Of a DNA stretch of 64,000 nt, positions 12,410 through 24,094 are shown piece after piece. The first letter of the stretch is position 1. The number at the start of each line of letters is the position of its first letter. This DNA is from Viridothelium virens (taxonomy: Eukaryota > Ascomycota > Dothideomycetes > Trypetheliales > Trypetheliaceae): assembly GCA_010094025.1 (NCBI GenBank), contig ML991796.1, positions 124,001 through 188,000 on the forward strand, given 5' to 3'. A model generated the notes under the pieces. That model did no database searches and had not been told where the DNA came from. It saw only the letters and a program-made list of their open reading frames with translations. The position numbers and the translations under genes are program-made.

Positions 12410-13935
12410 CTACCGAGAGTATCAGTCAAAGCTAGCCTCAAAGACACAGAGAATGACGATGGATTTCTGGGGGACTGATGACCTTTTTTAGCCTAGCGTC
12501 CACCTCTATTTTATCCAGTATTCCGTTAGTAATTGGGACTTCATCTCCGTTCGCATTTATGGGTTTAACTATCATGTCTTGCGACATGTTTTCAGCTCGC
12601 GAAAGTAGCTTTGAAGTTCAGATTTGAGGCTGACACCTCAGCTACTTTTATCTTCACAAAGCCCCTCGCGCAAGGCTGAAACTGCAGAACTAATGCAGGA
12701 GACGCATTAGAATTCGTCATTGGGATGACACCGACTTTTTGATCTCTGATACTAAATACGAGGTGAGGCGGTTTTGCAAGATTTTTCTAGCTTGATCCAC
12801 TATCAGTACTGTGATATCGGTCAAGATGGACAACTCACCGAGTCGGAGGAAGCTTTGCATTGGGCATTTGCTCCATGCGCTCCTTTGAATGCTATACACA
12901 ATAAATGTAAAAAGATCGAGACCTTGGATATAGTGGTTAGCTCTTGAGAAGTGATGGAACTTCAAAGGCGTGCAGGGCAGAGACGTCACAATGACAGCCG
13001 CCACGGCCTGTCGACTCCTACGAAGCTGAGGTGCGTTTCAACAGCATTTGGACGCAAAAGCCCATTATGCAAGGATAGACAGTCCGAAATATAACAATGG
13101 AGCCTATTCGAGAATATTGCGGGACGGAAAGAAATTTCTAGATGGCATGTTAGGCGAGATAGCCATCTGCCTCAAGTGCTGATTCCAGAATGAATCTGAA
13201 ACGAACTACAATATGGAAGCGATGTGTATATGTTCCTGGTAACGAAGCGCGTCAGATGATGATATCCTGCAATATCATCGAAACGTGTCTCGTGGGAACG
13301 AGATGGCTATTGGCTTGTTGACTTTCGCAACGGAACCGACCCTTGCTGGGCTTTTCAAATTGTACGAAGTAGAACTCTTTGTCGTAATTTAGACTGTTTA
13401 TTGTCATTTTTGAATGTTCTGAAATAAATCGACCCGGTTAGATATTCTTTTCTGCAGCAAGATAGGGCACGTCTTGCTGCTTCCACTGGCTTGCTCGACA
13501 ACGTCATCCGTTTCATGGGGTTGATGCTGGAAGCCATATCGCGCCTGAAAAACAGGGCATTCGGTGGTTTAGTTCTAGAAACGGATGCAAATGGTCGGTT
13601 TTCCACGTTTCAGCACGCTACCGAGCTGAACAGATTTCTGGTCGTTGACGCAGTGATGCAAGGCTGAGGCTGCGCATGGTCTATTGTAAGCTTCGAGAAC
13701 TGCTCGTCACAACATGTCATGGAAGTAAGAAGAGCTCCACGCGTCCTCCTTGGATCTGTTTAATTATAGGGTTGGGTAGGTAGGGACGTGAGAAGGCTGG
13801 CGTTTGGGCTTTACCGTAATGGATACGAAGGCGGCGGCCCGCTCTCCTAATTCCGTCATCGCTTGAACTCCAGCGCCGAAATTTTGTATTTTGTTACAGC
13901 ACAAGCTCTCGTCCACAACCCTACAATCACTGCTA
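12410..13935. other. Divergent upstream region of the HET gene and prefoldin 3
   Basis: It should contain the missing first exon and promoter of the HET-domain gene near 12410-12700 and the promoter of the prefoldin gene near 13700-13935. A stretch at 13458-13667 on the + strand stays open for about 70 codons after a possible acceptor (ctgcag) but matches nothing I know, so it is not called. Confidence 0.45.
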
Positions 13936-14854
13936 ATGGCTACATCCAAGGGCGAATTAAGGTGATTTGAGCTCGGGCAAGCGTGTTTCCATTGCCGTTG
14001 ACATTCTATCTCTAGCAAAGATGCGCCAACCAATCCTCGTGGCATCCCATTCGCCCCGTTTGTCGACAAGGTCGAGGATTATGTCACATCCCGAGCTGAG
14101 GTGGAGAGCACACTTAGAAACTTCCAAGAGATGATATCGTGCGCCTTGATTGTGCCAGCTCGTGTAACTTGAATATGGGAGCTCACCGTTCGTCTAGAAA
14201 ATACCAATTCATGGAAGTAAACAACCAGCGACGAGCATCGGGTTTGAGGGACAAGATACCGGACATTGAGAAGACTTTGGAGATGGTGCGGTTTCTGAAG
14301 CGGCGTAAGGTACAGAGACAGCTCTCGGCTGTTGTAACCCTCTTTCTCGCGTAGGGAACAGTGTTGATGACTTTCTGGTAGCCTGACTCGGATCCACTGG
14401 AGACAACGTTTGAGTTGAATGATACACTTTACGCAAAAGCGGAGGTGCCGCGAACCGAGGAAGTCTACCTATGGCTTGGTGTATGCTACGTCCTGATCAA
14501 GTCCCGCACAATTGAATGGCCACGTACTGACGAAAATCTACTCTATCAAGGCAAACGTCATGCTATCCTACCCAATTCCCGAAGCAGAATCCTTACTCGA
14601 ATCCAGACTTACGACGGCACAGACGAGTTTGACGAATTGTGAAGAAGACTTGGATTTTCTACGTGAACAAATCACAGTGAGCATCAACTCCCGGCGGCCT
14701 GAGGAGCATTGGACTTGATGGCTAACAACTGCAAAAGACGATGGAAGTTGCCACAGCTAGGGTCTACAACTGGGATGTCATGCAGCGCCGGAAAGAAAAC
14801 GCTGAAGGCAAGGACTCGAAAGAGATCGACCCAGAGAAAGCGCCGAACGGATGA
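13936..14854 (+). CDS. PAC10: Prefoldin subunit 3 (VBP1/Pac10/Gim2 type)
   Basis: An alpha-class subunit of the hexameric prefoldin chaperone, which passes unfolded actin and tubulin to the CCT chaperonin in the cytosol. I read six exons: 13936-13961, 14016-14138, 14198-14309, 14382-14480, 14551-14676 and 14738-14854, giving 200 residues with every junction in phase. Family hallmarks in order are GIPYAP-like GIPFAPFVDKVEDY, an N-terminal coiled-coil helix ending in FQEMIS, the KYQFMEVNNQRR segment, the beta-hairpin region FELNDTLYAKAEV, VYLWLGANVMLSYP, and a C-terminal coiled coil with TTAQTSLTNCEEDLDFLREQ. The last intron has a clear gctaac branch point. The exons are too small for the gene to show up as a long open frame. 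CCT7, a subunit of the downstream chaperonin, lies 29 kb away; I infer no linkage. Confidence 0.93.
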
Positions 14855-15070
14855 ACACACAAGCAGGGGCTACCATTTTCAAAAAAAGTCCTGGGGATTG
14901 GCTGACCCATGCATAATCATGGACCTGAAGTAATCAGACGCACTGATAGCTTCGGGAGCTCAATATTTTGATAGCCGTAGGGACAGATTCACGTAGATAC
15001 CCGGATCGTAACTTCCAGATGACTCTGATGAACCGAAAGACTATAACAAGTACTGGAATGACTACTTCAT

Positions 15071-16349
15071 TCAAAACATGAAACCGTGGATGACTTCGTC
15101 GAGATTTGACCGTTTTCCACTTTTCAGCATTCTTTTCTTCGCCTCATGTGCACATTGTTCTTCTCGTGGGTGTTTATTACCTAGAAAGCCCTGTGATGAC
15201 TGATGTGGATCCGATCCCGCATTGCTCTGTAGATCATTCGAAGATGCATCAGCGTCCAGCAGATTACGCCAGACCACTATTGCTCGACCGTCATCTTGCC
15301 AAGACGAGTCGGTATTCCAAGCAGGACCAATGTTGAGGAAAAGGATTGGCTGGGAAGAAGCCCGATCCAACACTCGAACACCATCTACTAGATGGCAGGC
15401 TCGAGTGTAGTCCGTTATAGATGCTACCTGGTCAAGATCGAGCATCTCGCTTAGGTCGACTCTCGGGTGCAGTGTGTCCCACTCGCCTCGTAGCTCGTGT
15501 TCAACACGTTCACGAATCTGGTCGTTCAGATCTGAGCTTGTGCGGCCTTGACAATGCCAACCATAGGGTGCATCCATTTGGTGGGAGAGGAGCTTGATCT
15601 GTGTGAGAGCTGGAAGCAAGCTGAGATACTCTACGGAGCGCATAGTTACACCCGGATATCCACTTAACTCTATTGATCGCAGATACTGCAGGCTGGTGGT
15701 CGCTCCTGAGTTGACTATACGTTGGGTCCATTTCCAGATCATGCGGTCGTCCAGATTGCTTGGAGAACGGCGGTCTTGACAGAGCCTTAGCGATGCCAAA
15801 TTTGGGAGATTAGAGATAGAAATCAGATCTTTCATCATGTAATCATTCTGATGTAGGGTGAGAAATGTGAGCCGGCTTTCATTGTTACTTGTAAGCGTGC
15901 TGATCTGGTCGAGATAGCTGTATAAGGGAGAATCTAACATCTGAACCCTGGAACGGTAATATCTGTACAGTCTTTCTTCCGGATAAGCGGAGACAAAGGC
16001 TGCCCATACGCTCAAGCTCAGTAATTGTCTGGAATTATTGCGATGAGTAAGACGATGTACTTCAAGGCAACCCTTACACATACGATGACTTCAATTCCTT
16101 CCAAATCTGCTCGGCATATTGGGCTGGCAACCCTCGGACTTCTTTCGTAGTCAACTCCGCAGACTTCACCAGTATCGTTCGCAACGACATCGCCTCCAGT
16201 GATGCTGCTCCGCGTGAATGAACGTAGTGGTGGAGACCCTCGGTACTTCCTCTTGTAGCATACGCCCATCTATCGACCGGACGCCTTATCTTGCAAATAT
16301 GCTCCAAGTACACCTGGCCGCTTTCTCCGTCAAATTTCTTAACTGGCAT
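15071..16349 (-). CDS. Unrecognised protein, possibly leucine-rich-repeat-like
   Basis: I do not recognise this gene. Two exons, 16349-16084 and 16028-15071, give 407 residues. The 55-base intron (gtatgt to tccag) is supported because it links two open frames that are otherwise offset. The N-terminal part contains GLPAQYAEQIWKELKSS, which resembles the short helical segment at the head of some F-box or LRR proteins. The centre has spaced leucine motifs (LTFLTLHQND, LPNLASLRL, LQYLRSIELSGYPG, LPALTQIKL) at roughly repeat-like distances, compatible with a degenerate leucine-rich fold. The C-terminus is basic (KKRMLKSGKRS) and could be nuclear-directed. It converges on the prefoldin gene, whose stop is 216 bases away. 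Confidence 0.7.
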
Positions 16350-17252
16350 TGTAGTAATTGCGGGTCGTTAAACCCTAGAATATTGGGGAACCTCTTAAAT
16401 TCAAATCATGGACTGCTCCAACGCGCAAGTCGACTGATATGGACTGGTAGAACGTTAAGCATGTTGGGATCGAGAACAGCCTCGTTCATCACTTTGCGAT
16501 TCCTATGCTGTCACTTGGTCGTGGTAAGCAAGCGATATCGCATGAGACACCTCCTTATCTATGGCAATAGTAGGACGATCATTCTAGCTCGCAATGTGAT
16601 AGGCCCGAAATGATGGACAGCTGTAACAGCGAGTTTGAACGCACAAAGGGTACGTTCCTGGAGTCAACTGTCAATTAGCACCGAGAGGAGGAAAATAGAA
16701 GACGCGACTGATTATGATACGCGCTCCGTGCACCTTGCCTATTCTGGCGTCGGGGTAGGAAAAGATAGAAAACGACCGGAGCGAATCTCATTCGAAGTTC
16801 TTTACACCTCAGTAGATGTACTGCTACGCTTTGATACTTTATTTGTTCTCTGAGATGTAGATTGTACAGCATGATCTTTCACATCGATTATAATGGACAG
16901 CGGGAGAAAAACCGGTGGGCAACAATTGCATGCTGCACGCATGATTGGTGAAATCGAATGTGGCCCTAGAATATCTATCTCAACTGAGCTTAATTGTGCG
17001 ACTGTCTGGCTGTTGAGAAGCCAACACTGCAAGAAGTCATGTAGAATAAATAGACGATGAGAGTTTTGTATGCGGACTACGGCAAGTTACATAGATCGGA
17101 TTCGGCAAAGTGCAAGATCGAGCTCATTACATATTCGAAAGTGTACCTAATTGTTACCCCTCCATGGCCTCTAATCCTCTCCATCTAGCGTCCCATTGTA
17201 CATATTCTTGTAACACTCACCTTGCTAAGCCTGGTGCTTTGACAATGTCACG
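16350..17252. other. Divergent intergenic region
   Basis: This separates the unrecognised protein gene (-) from the J-domain gene (+) and must hold both promoters. No coding sequence, RNA gene or repeat could be supported. Confidence 0.5.
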
Positions 17253-18287
17253 ATGATCTTGAAAAGGTCCTTGTTTCTATCTCCCTCCTCAAGCTGTGTA
17301 CATTCGTTCTACAGTCCACAATGCTCAACGACGTCATCACAACGAAGCACACGACACTCTTCAAGACGGCCATGCAACAGAAGTGCCTACGCAACGATAT
17401 CGCACGACGGCCCTCAATCCGAAGAAAACCACAACAATCGTGGCCATGCGTGGCCTGAAGTCACATCCCCACGGAAAACCCCAACTCCCTACGAGATTTT
17501 CGGTCTCCAAAAGACCGCGCCCTACTCGAAACACCGTTTCTACGAGCTCGTAAAACTCTATCACCCTGACCATACCCACAATAGCTACGATTCCAACAGC
17601 CCCAATCCCCGCCTCACGATCTCCGAGTCCACCCGCCTTGAGCGCTACCGCCTCATCGTCTGCGCCCACAACATCCTCTCCGACCCCCTCAAACGGCGAG
17701 CCTACGACCGCTACGGCGCCGGCTGGGACGGCGAGCCCGAGCTGCACCGCGCAGACTTCGACCGTCGTCCCTCCAGAAACTCCCCCTTCAGCAACGATCC
17801 CATGCACAACGCGACCTGGGAGGACTGGGAGCGGTGGTACGCTCGCGAAGCCGCCTCCACCTCTGATACCACCACATCACCTCCACCCCCACAGACACCT
17901 GTCTACATCTCGAATCTCTCGTTCCTCATCCTCATCATGATGCTTGCGGGTCTGGGTGGCGTTGGACAAGCGACACGGGCTGAGGGGTTCTCCGAGACGT
18001 TCATGGAGCAGCGGGATCGCGCGCATGATCAGGCGAGTAAGGAGTTGCGGCGGGTGCGGCGGGAGGCGAAGGAGCGGCCGCGGGAGGAGAGGGTGGAGCG
18101 GTTTTTGGAGGATAGAGATCCCGGGTGGGGGGAGCGGGAGGCGGAGGCGAGGAGGGTGCTGTCGGTGGCGGAGGTGTGCGCGAGTGGGTTTGTCAAGGAG
18201 AAGGGACGGGAAGGGGGGCAGATATTGAGGGGTGTGAGGGGGGGGAGGAGACCGGAGGATGGAAGGGAGGTGAGGGGGGAGGATTAA
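17253..18287 (+). CDS. Membrane-anchored J-domain (DnaJ-like) protein
   Basis: A single-exon gene for 344 residues. The N-terminus is rich in Arg, Ser and Thr with almost no acidic residues up to about residue 45, which suggests a mitochondrial targeting sequence. A J domain follows at about residues 78-155: TPYEIFGLQ, then the HPD tripeptide in KLYHPDHTHNS that stimulates Hsp70 ATPase, then ILSDPLKRRAYDRYG. A hydrophobic segment (ISNLSFLILIMMLAGLGGVG) at about residues 220-240 is a likely membrane span. The C-terminal third is highly charged and Arg/Glu-rich. It fits the fungal single-span mitochondrial J-protein type; the exact Hsp70 partner is unknown. Codon use changes sharply at about 17940, from C-ending to G-ending codons (see findings). 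Confidence 0.85.
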   Translation: MILKRSLFLSPSSSCVHSFYSPQCSTTSSQRSTRHSSRRPCNRSAYATISHDGPQSEENHNNRGHAWPEVTSPRKTPTPYEIFGLQKTAPYSKHRFYELVKLYHPDHTHNSYDSNSPNPRLTISESTRLERYRLIVCAHNILSDPLKRRAYDRYGAGWDGEPELHRADFDRRPSRNSPFSNDPMHNATWEDWERWYAREAASTSDTTTSPPPPQTPVYISNLSFLILIMMLAGLGGVGQATRAEGFSETFMEQRDRAHDQASKELRRVRREAKERPREERVERFLEDRDPGWGEREAEARRVLSVAEVCASGFVKEKGREGGQILRGVRGGRRPEDGREVRGED

Positions 18288-19397
18288 GCAGTAAGCACCT
18301 GCAGGAAAGGACGAGAGAAAGGGGTTGTATATACCTTGCATATCCCAAAGAGCGTTTTGCTCCAATTACATGATTGTTATTATGCTGAGCGAGTCGCTTC
18401 TAGATGCTCTGAATTTGCGGGAAGCAAAACGACATGTTTTCTTGCTTATTTTCTAGGTGAGTTTTTCTTTTTCGTATCCATGCCTGCTCTTCTATATTTC
18501 AGGAAGAGATCTGCATATCCATACCAGACCCTTAACTCGAAGCATCGCCATACCAATTCCCACCCCGGTAACCTAATCACCGAAAAGCAGACAGCGAAAA
18601 TTCCGCGCCGTAATGACTTGCAGCCTCTCGGTGACTTCCGTGATTGCACCGATGAACCTGGAAGCCTTGACGTGTTTTTGTACACGCGGCGTTGACAGCT
18701 ACCTCTCAGTCGTGGCCAAGTGGGCGTGGCAGTGAAGTATCCGTTTGCTCGGGCACAAGGCTTCCTTGGCATAACGCTGCAGTCAAAGCCCAAGCTGTCT
18801 CGACTGGATCATAATCCAAACTGGACAGTAATAGCTCATGCAAAGAGCAAAGATATGCAGTGTTATATCTGCAATCTAGTGCAAGCTTGGGCGTATTCTC
18901 GCTTTGCATGTTTGTTGGATCCCGAGTAGCTTCAAGGTTACTCCGGCTCTCATTCGACAGCGAATGGCTTTAATCTACTCTACCCTGAGTATTCCGACCT
19001 CACTCCAATTCTAAGCAATTTTCTCTAGCCGAGAATTGGCCCAAGAGAGAAATTTACGCAAGCCTCATTGGTTTTCATGCCGTTTACGGATTTAAGACCG
19101 TGGTAAGATAATATTCCTTGTCCGTCGAGGGAGTGGATCGTAGACAGCTGAGCTCCACCCCTTGAAAACGCTCTATGTCTAGCGTAAATCAGATCTTGAA
19201 CCCGGCATGGTAACCTGCCCGCTGCTCGATTCATTGCCGATGTGAGCTGTGCAGAAGTAACGCAGCTTATAAGTCCCCGAGATTACCAGATGATTAATCG
19301 GAGGCTGAGTTGTCACAATATCATGAGCGAAGTAATATTACTGTGACACTCACCGGTTGCTGCGAATCTTTCCATAAAATTTTTGATTCCTTTGGCA
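18288..19397. other. Intergenic, no supported gene
   Basis: This 1.1-kb stretch holds the 3' end of the J-domain transcript and the promoter of the F-box gene. I found no coding or RNA feature that I could defend. Confidence 0.5.
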
Positions 19398-20678
19398 ATG
19401 GGACGATGGCGACAGCTCAAGCAACAACTTCGTCCACCCCCACAGCCCAAGAGGGAGCATTACGACAATCTGGAAGGCCGCTCGGAGATGTCCTCAGACA
19501 GCCCTTCAAGTCGAAAATTCTCTAAAGGTGGCAAAGAATCATGGCCAAAAATTCCTCACATACCTGCTCGCAGCTTCCCATGCTACATCACCGAGGTGCC
19601 TCCAGACATCCTTCTATCCGTAACCGATTTCCTCGATGCTGCCTCTCATAATGCCCTGCGATTGACATGTAGAGGATTTCACACCTCACTCAAGCTTCGC
19701 AAGATGGACGTCTCGGAAGACGTCTCTTTCACAACCTGGATCAAGAAAGATCTCTTCTCCCAAACCTGCGCGCAAGAGCTTCAACAAGCCTTCCCTCCCC
19801 ATCTCGCCTGCTGCGCAGCCTGCATGACAACTCACCCATGCCACCTTTTCTCCCCCGACGCTTTGCATACTCCACCAGCCGAGCGCCTCTGCCGTGGACA
19901 CGAGAAGCGTCTACGCATCTGCAACCATGCGTCTGCTTCATTGACACAGCTCCGCGCAGCGCTCGAGCCATCCCATTTCCCCAAGGACGATAGTAGTACC
20001 GACGAGCGCGTCTGGAATCATTTCGCCCTGTGCTCGTCGAGCAAGCATCCGGTTTGTCCGACGCGGACCTCGAGCCAGGAGCCGTTTCTCGTGGTCTGGC
20101 CTTCCGGAAAGCGGGATGCGTCAACCCGAAAGCCTGAGCTGGAGATTGTACGGTTTTATCGACTTGTACCGGGGGCGACTGGTGGTTGTAGTAGAAGTGA
20201 TGGAGGATTTCAGGAGCCGTTCGTGGTGAAGGGCGGGGTGGTGATCGGATTGCGGCGGCAGGTGATGTGGGCGGCCTCAAGGATCCGGGAGGATGCATGC
20301 CCTCATATCAATCTCAGGAGATTATTTGGAGGCGAAGGATGCATGGTAGATCGAAGGAAAATCTTATTCCAGGGGGCGCCGGTGAGGAGTTGCTCCATTT
20401 CCAAGGATTGTCTGCATCCGGGATTGGCACATTGCGATGTGATTGCTGAATGGAAATGTGCGTCCCCCAACTGTGACACGGTCATTGGATTGTATCACAA
20501 CGTTCTGGGCGAATTATATCTCGGTACGCGCCGTCATGTCGGGGATTTGGAGGACGCGAACGATCCACGATGGTTGACTCAGTTGGAAGCACCCACAAGA
20601 GCGTCGAAGTGGGGAAACTGTAGCAGGTGGAAGAAAAGTAGAATAGACGAGCCGGAGCTCGTGGTGGCGAGGACTTGA
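19398..20678 (+). CDS. F-box protein with Cys/His-rich body (paralogue of 27039-28286)
   Basis: A single-exon gene of 426 residues starting at the ATG at 19398; codons further upstream in frame contain no ATG. The F-box lies at about residues 50-95 (ITEVPPDILLSVTDFLD ... ALRLTCRGFHTSL) and should bind Skp1 in an SCF ubiquitin ligase. The body has paired cysteines and histidines (CCAACMTTHPCHLFS, RLCRGHEKRLRICNH, ACPHINLRRL) that could bind zinc or a substrate. The C-terminus carries GDLEDANDPRWLTQ. The same order of F-box, Cys-rich block, CPH motif and GDLxDANDPRWLxQ tail recurs in the second F-box gene of this window, so the two are distant paralogues of a family expanded in filamentous fungi. 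Substrate unknown. Codon endings switch from C to G/T near 20040. Confidence 0.85.
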   Translation: MGRWRQLKQQLRPPPQPKREHYDNLEGRSEMSSDSPSSRKFSKGGKESWPKIPHIPARSFPCYITEVPPDILLSVTDFLDAASHNALRLTCRGFHTSLKLRKMDVSEDVSFTTWIKKDLFSQTCAQELQQAFPPHLACCAACMTTHPCHLFSPDALHTPPAERLCRGHEKRLRICNHASASLTQLRAALEPSHFPKDDSSTDERVWNHFALCSSSKHPVCPTRTSSQEPFLVVWPSGKRDASTRKPELEIVRFYRLVPGATGGCSRSDGGFQEPFVVKGGVVIGLRRQVMWAASRIREDACPHINLRRLFGGEGCMVDRRKILFQGAPVRSCSISKDCLHPGLAHCDVIAEWKCASPNCDTVIGLYHNVLGELYLGTRRHVGDLEDANDPRWLTQLEAPTRASKWGNCSRWKKSRIDEPELVVART

Positions 20679-21088
20679 AGGAATCACAGCTGGGATAAGA
20701 CTCGGTAAACGGTGACTTTGTGCTACTTAGCTCAGTAATTCATTTCTCTTGTCTTCATCACCTTCATTCATGATGCCCCATCAGCGGGGAAATCATTGGG
20801 TATCAACGAATCATAGTGCCTCCTCTTCCCAAAGCGCCGTCGCCCCCGTCACGAGGGGCTCAAAGCGCACTCTCAATGACCCCCAAGGTTTTCGTTTCCC
20901 AAACTCCCTTCAACTGCAAAGTAATCATAACCACGTAACTCCATTATTTTTCTGATTTAGACGTCATTTCGTATTGCCACAGCGCCAATCCTGACTTGTT
21001 CTATAGAGACTGAAAACGTAGAGAAAAACTCCATATGACTGTCGATTTGTTGGCTGAAGGATGATAACAAAACGCGGAGGCGCTTAAA
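20679..21088. other. Convergent intergenic region
   Basis: This lies between the 3' ends of the F-box gene (+) and the zinc-finger/RING-like gene (-). No gene is seen. Confidence 0.5.
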
Positions 21089-22667
21089 TCAGCGAATGTC
21101 AAGCTGAAAGGGTTTAAATTTTCCTCCAATTGATCTGCATTTCGGACAGTTGCTCATCCGCCCTCGCTGCTGCTCCGCTACAAGCGCATCCACGCAGTCG
21201 CTGCAGAGTCCACAGATACATTCTGTGCAAGCATAGCTTTCTTTGAGTACGCTAAGGCGTCTGCAAGCTGCGCAATATATTTGGACAGGGTGTGCGTACT
21301 GCGGCGAGGTGCCGTACTGAGGTGATGAGTCCGAGAGCCCCTGAGAGTTCATGTGGAAATTGGCACCAGATTGCGAAGACTCGATGGAGGATTCGACGGA
21401 AGGAAAGGGTTGCATGTCAATCGCGTCTGGAGGTGGTGGCGTTAATGCAGTCTGTAGGGGAGAAGCTTTGTATCCATGTTGGAACTGTGCGCCTTGGACT
21501 TGATTGAAGGGCGGAAGTGAGTTGCGATTTTTGACTTGTGGTGAAGCCGGTATCTACCCAGTTATTGGTCACCTGCCGTAGGACGCATTGCAAAGCTACT
21601 TACTGGTGTCAGATCTCTGCTATCCTCTTCAGTCGCCGAAGCGGCAGCTTCTATTAAGTCATGCCACCTCTTGTCACTTTGGCCCTCATTCCCGCTCGGT
21701 TCGGCTGAGTATGCCTTTCTATCGAAGCTCATCCTTCTAGCATGCTCTTTTGATTTTTGTCTTTCGTGTTTCGCTTTTCGCGCTTGTTGGGAAAGGGACG
21801 ATTTTCGCGGTCGGTTAGGTTTCAGTGCTCGTTGAATCGGCGGCAGAGAAGAGACACGCTCAGGGGGAGATTTTGCTAGAGAAGACGGCAATAGCTCGGG
21901 GATCTGTCCCGGACTTGCTCTTGCTGCAAAGACATCGTCTGCTAGAGTTGCCTGGAGTCCGGTATAAGGAAAATTTGGCTTTTGTCGACCGTCAGCGTCG
22001 GAATAACGATCCTTTTGGCGGACATGACGTCAGTACGTTGACCATGATTATGAGGGAATAATATCCTTACTTGTTCAGAATCATAATTGGGATCGTAATG
22101 ATGGTTGTGGAGTTGTGCTAGCGCAGCGGCGGCACTTGCTGCGGGCAAAAGCGAACCGCGTCGATACTCATCAGACGACCTCTGCTCAATTGATTGCGCT
22201 GTCTCATCTCCATAGAAAGAAGGGAAGCTGTCTTGCCCATAGACTGGCAGATATGAGTACAGAGAGGCATCCACAGGCGAAGTGTCAAACGCACCCGGTT
22301 GTTGCTGCTCGAAGGAAGAGTTGATTTGAGGTTGCTGCTGTGGCTGGGGCTGTTGAGGGCGTTCGTGAGGAGGGGTATTTACCATGAGTAGAAAGCTCTC
22401 CTCGGTCGCTGGGAGCTTGGGGATGTAGTGTTCGGGATGTGCCCTACGGATATGCTCCTGCATAGAGCGATACCTTTTTTCCTGTTCAACAAGTTACCAG
22501 CTATCCAGGCTGAGGTGGGGGTTCGGAATGCCGAAGTAGACGATAGCACATACGCCCAAGCAACGCTTTCGACATGCCGAGCCATCATGATTTTTCAGGG
22601 GACAGACGACTTCGTTATTTGCATCGGTCACGGAGAAGGATCCTTGAAGAGAGGTTCGTGGTGGCAT
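21089..22667 (-). CDS. Zinc-finger protein: C2H2-like N-terminus and RING-like C-terminus
   Basis: Four exons (22667-22554, 22481-22071, 22011-21604, 21553-21089) give about 465 residues. The first intron splits a C2H2-like finger: VCPLKNHDGSACRKRCLG joins EKRYRSMQEHIRRAHPEH, so zinc ligands come from both exons. The conserved segment HYIPKLPATEESFLLMVN follows and, as I recall, marks a fungal zinc-finger family. The middle is Gln- and Pro-rich, then Ala-rich, then strongly basic (NRPRKSSLSQQARKAKHERQ), with a possible nuclear signal. The C-terminus has four Cys-pair-like clusters (CAAC, CTECICGLCSDC, CPKC) spaced like a RING or zinc-ribbon. It may act as a transcription factor or ubiquitin ligase; I cannot decide which. 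The acceptor of exon 4 is the least certain junction. Confidence 0.8.
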
Positions 22668-24094
22668 GGCCGGCAGCTATGGGTGTGGCTACCCTCCAGC
22701 GGGGCAGATGACGACGTGTGTGCCAGGGCCAATAGCAGATAAAGGGCAAGCCAATTGGGGATGGCAACAGCTCGTAAAGCTTTGGAGAAGGTGTGCAACG
22801 TTAAGAATAGCTTCTTGGAGCTCTGTAGGCATCAATGGCAAAGAGCTGGGAGGTTCCGGAGCTGTGGGCAGGGAAAGAAATGGTTGGTGATGTGAAGCGA
22901 TCGAGCGGGGTGTTGAGTTGCCGAAAGGCCCAAGTGCCCCAGGATCAGCCTTAAAGCCAGTGCTGGCCTTTATTCAGCTAAATGCTTGTTCATCTGGTCC
23001 AATGAGACACATCGCCTCTGCTAACAACTCTCCGTCTGGGCTGAAGACACGCCCAAAAACCTTTGTGGCTGCTCGCGCAGCGGGTGCCGGGGGTCGTTGG
23101 TCGTGTCGCATGCTATTTGGAAGCTTGTGTCGAGCTCCTGATAGCTGCTTACCGTTTGAGATACTAGGGAGCACAGAACAGCTCCAAAGCTAGGAGCTCT
23201 ACACCTTCATTGCGTGACGTCCATGGTAGTACTTCGCCTCGACCACATCTATCAGCCGCATTGAGTCTCTTGGGAGCTATTGTTCATTTGCTGCAACCAA
23301 AGCTTAGACCTGACGCACAACAAAGAAGACAGCGACCAGAGCAAAGGAACTCATCGTGACTAGCCCTTTCAGCATCTCGATTGGTTAAGTCTCGGCACTG
23401 GAAATGAATAGAGCTATCGGAACCGACCGGCGCATTTGGGCGAATGGACGAATAAGAACAAGAGACGGAAGAGGGGGACGACAGGGGCATGAAAGGCAGT
23501 GGAGAGAAAGATCACGCGCAGAAGAAGAAAAAAAACTTCGATCGTGATACTCTACGCAAAGAGACAAGTCAAAAGCTGGGGGTGTGCGAGGACGAGGACA
23601 AGACGGGAAGACCGTCGGTCAGGCACAGGTCGAGTGGTAAAGCCCGGTTGGATGTCACTGATCGGAGATAGACACACCAGTAGACGAAAACCATGCAACC
23701 CAGCGAAATCCTCCTCCCAGATTGATCTCGGCTAGACAATGACCCCGGCTCGAGTTGGCGGAGATAGCGCGAGATGCGATTCATGAAAGGGGATCGTAGC
23801 CGGGGCTTTCCACCCACCTGGATTTCTACAGGTTCACGAGCCCTTTCACCACTGCACCCTGACGTTTTGAGACCATTGCCCGTCCTCTGGCACCCGGCCC
23901 GTCCCTCCTTTTACAGCTCCATTGGCAGATCGTATTTATCCGTGAGCCTCTGCAATAATGTGCTTTTTCTTCTTCTTTCCTGTCTTCCCTAGCTTCTCGC
24001 CATTTCGTCAAGCGCAACGCTTAACCACCTATCCAAAGTACCTACCGCAATGACCCGGTATCCATGATTCCAAATCTCACGAGTCGTGGTTGCC
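22668..24094. other. Divergent promoter region, 1.4 kb
   Basis: The region separates the zinc-finger/RING-like gene (-) and the metallo-beta-lactamase-fold gene (+). The last 250 bases before the latter are CT-rich (for example 23940-23995), consistent with a leader. No other gene was supported. Confidence 0.5.

Noticed and set aside
13458-13667. Possible exon of about 70 codons after a ctgcag acceptor
   Set aside because: No start codon, no partner exon and no family resemblance; an opposite-strand frame of similar length covers it.
22025-22032. Second TGACGTCA element
   Set aside because: It lies inside an intron of the zinc-finger/RING-like gene, far from a start codon, so it is probably chance. 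It also weakens the case for the upstream CRE at 29544.
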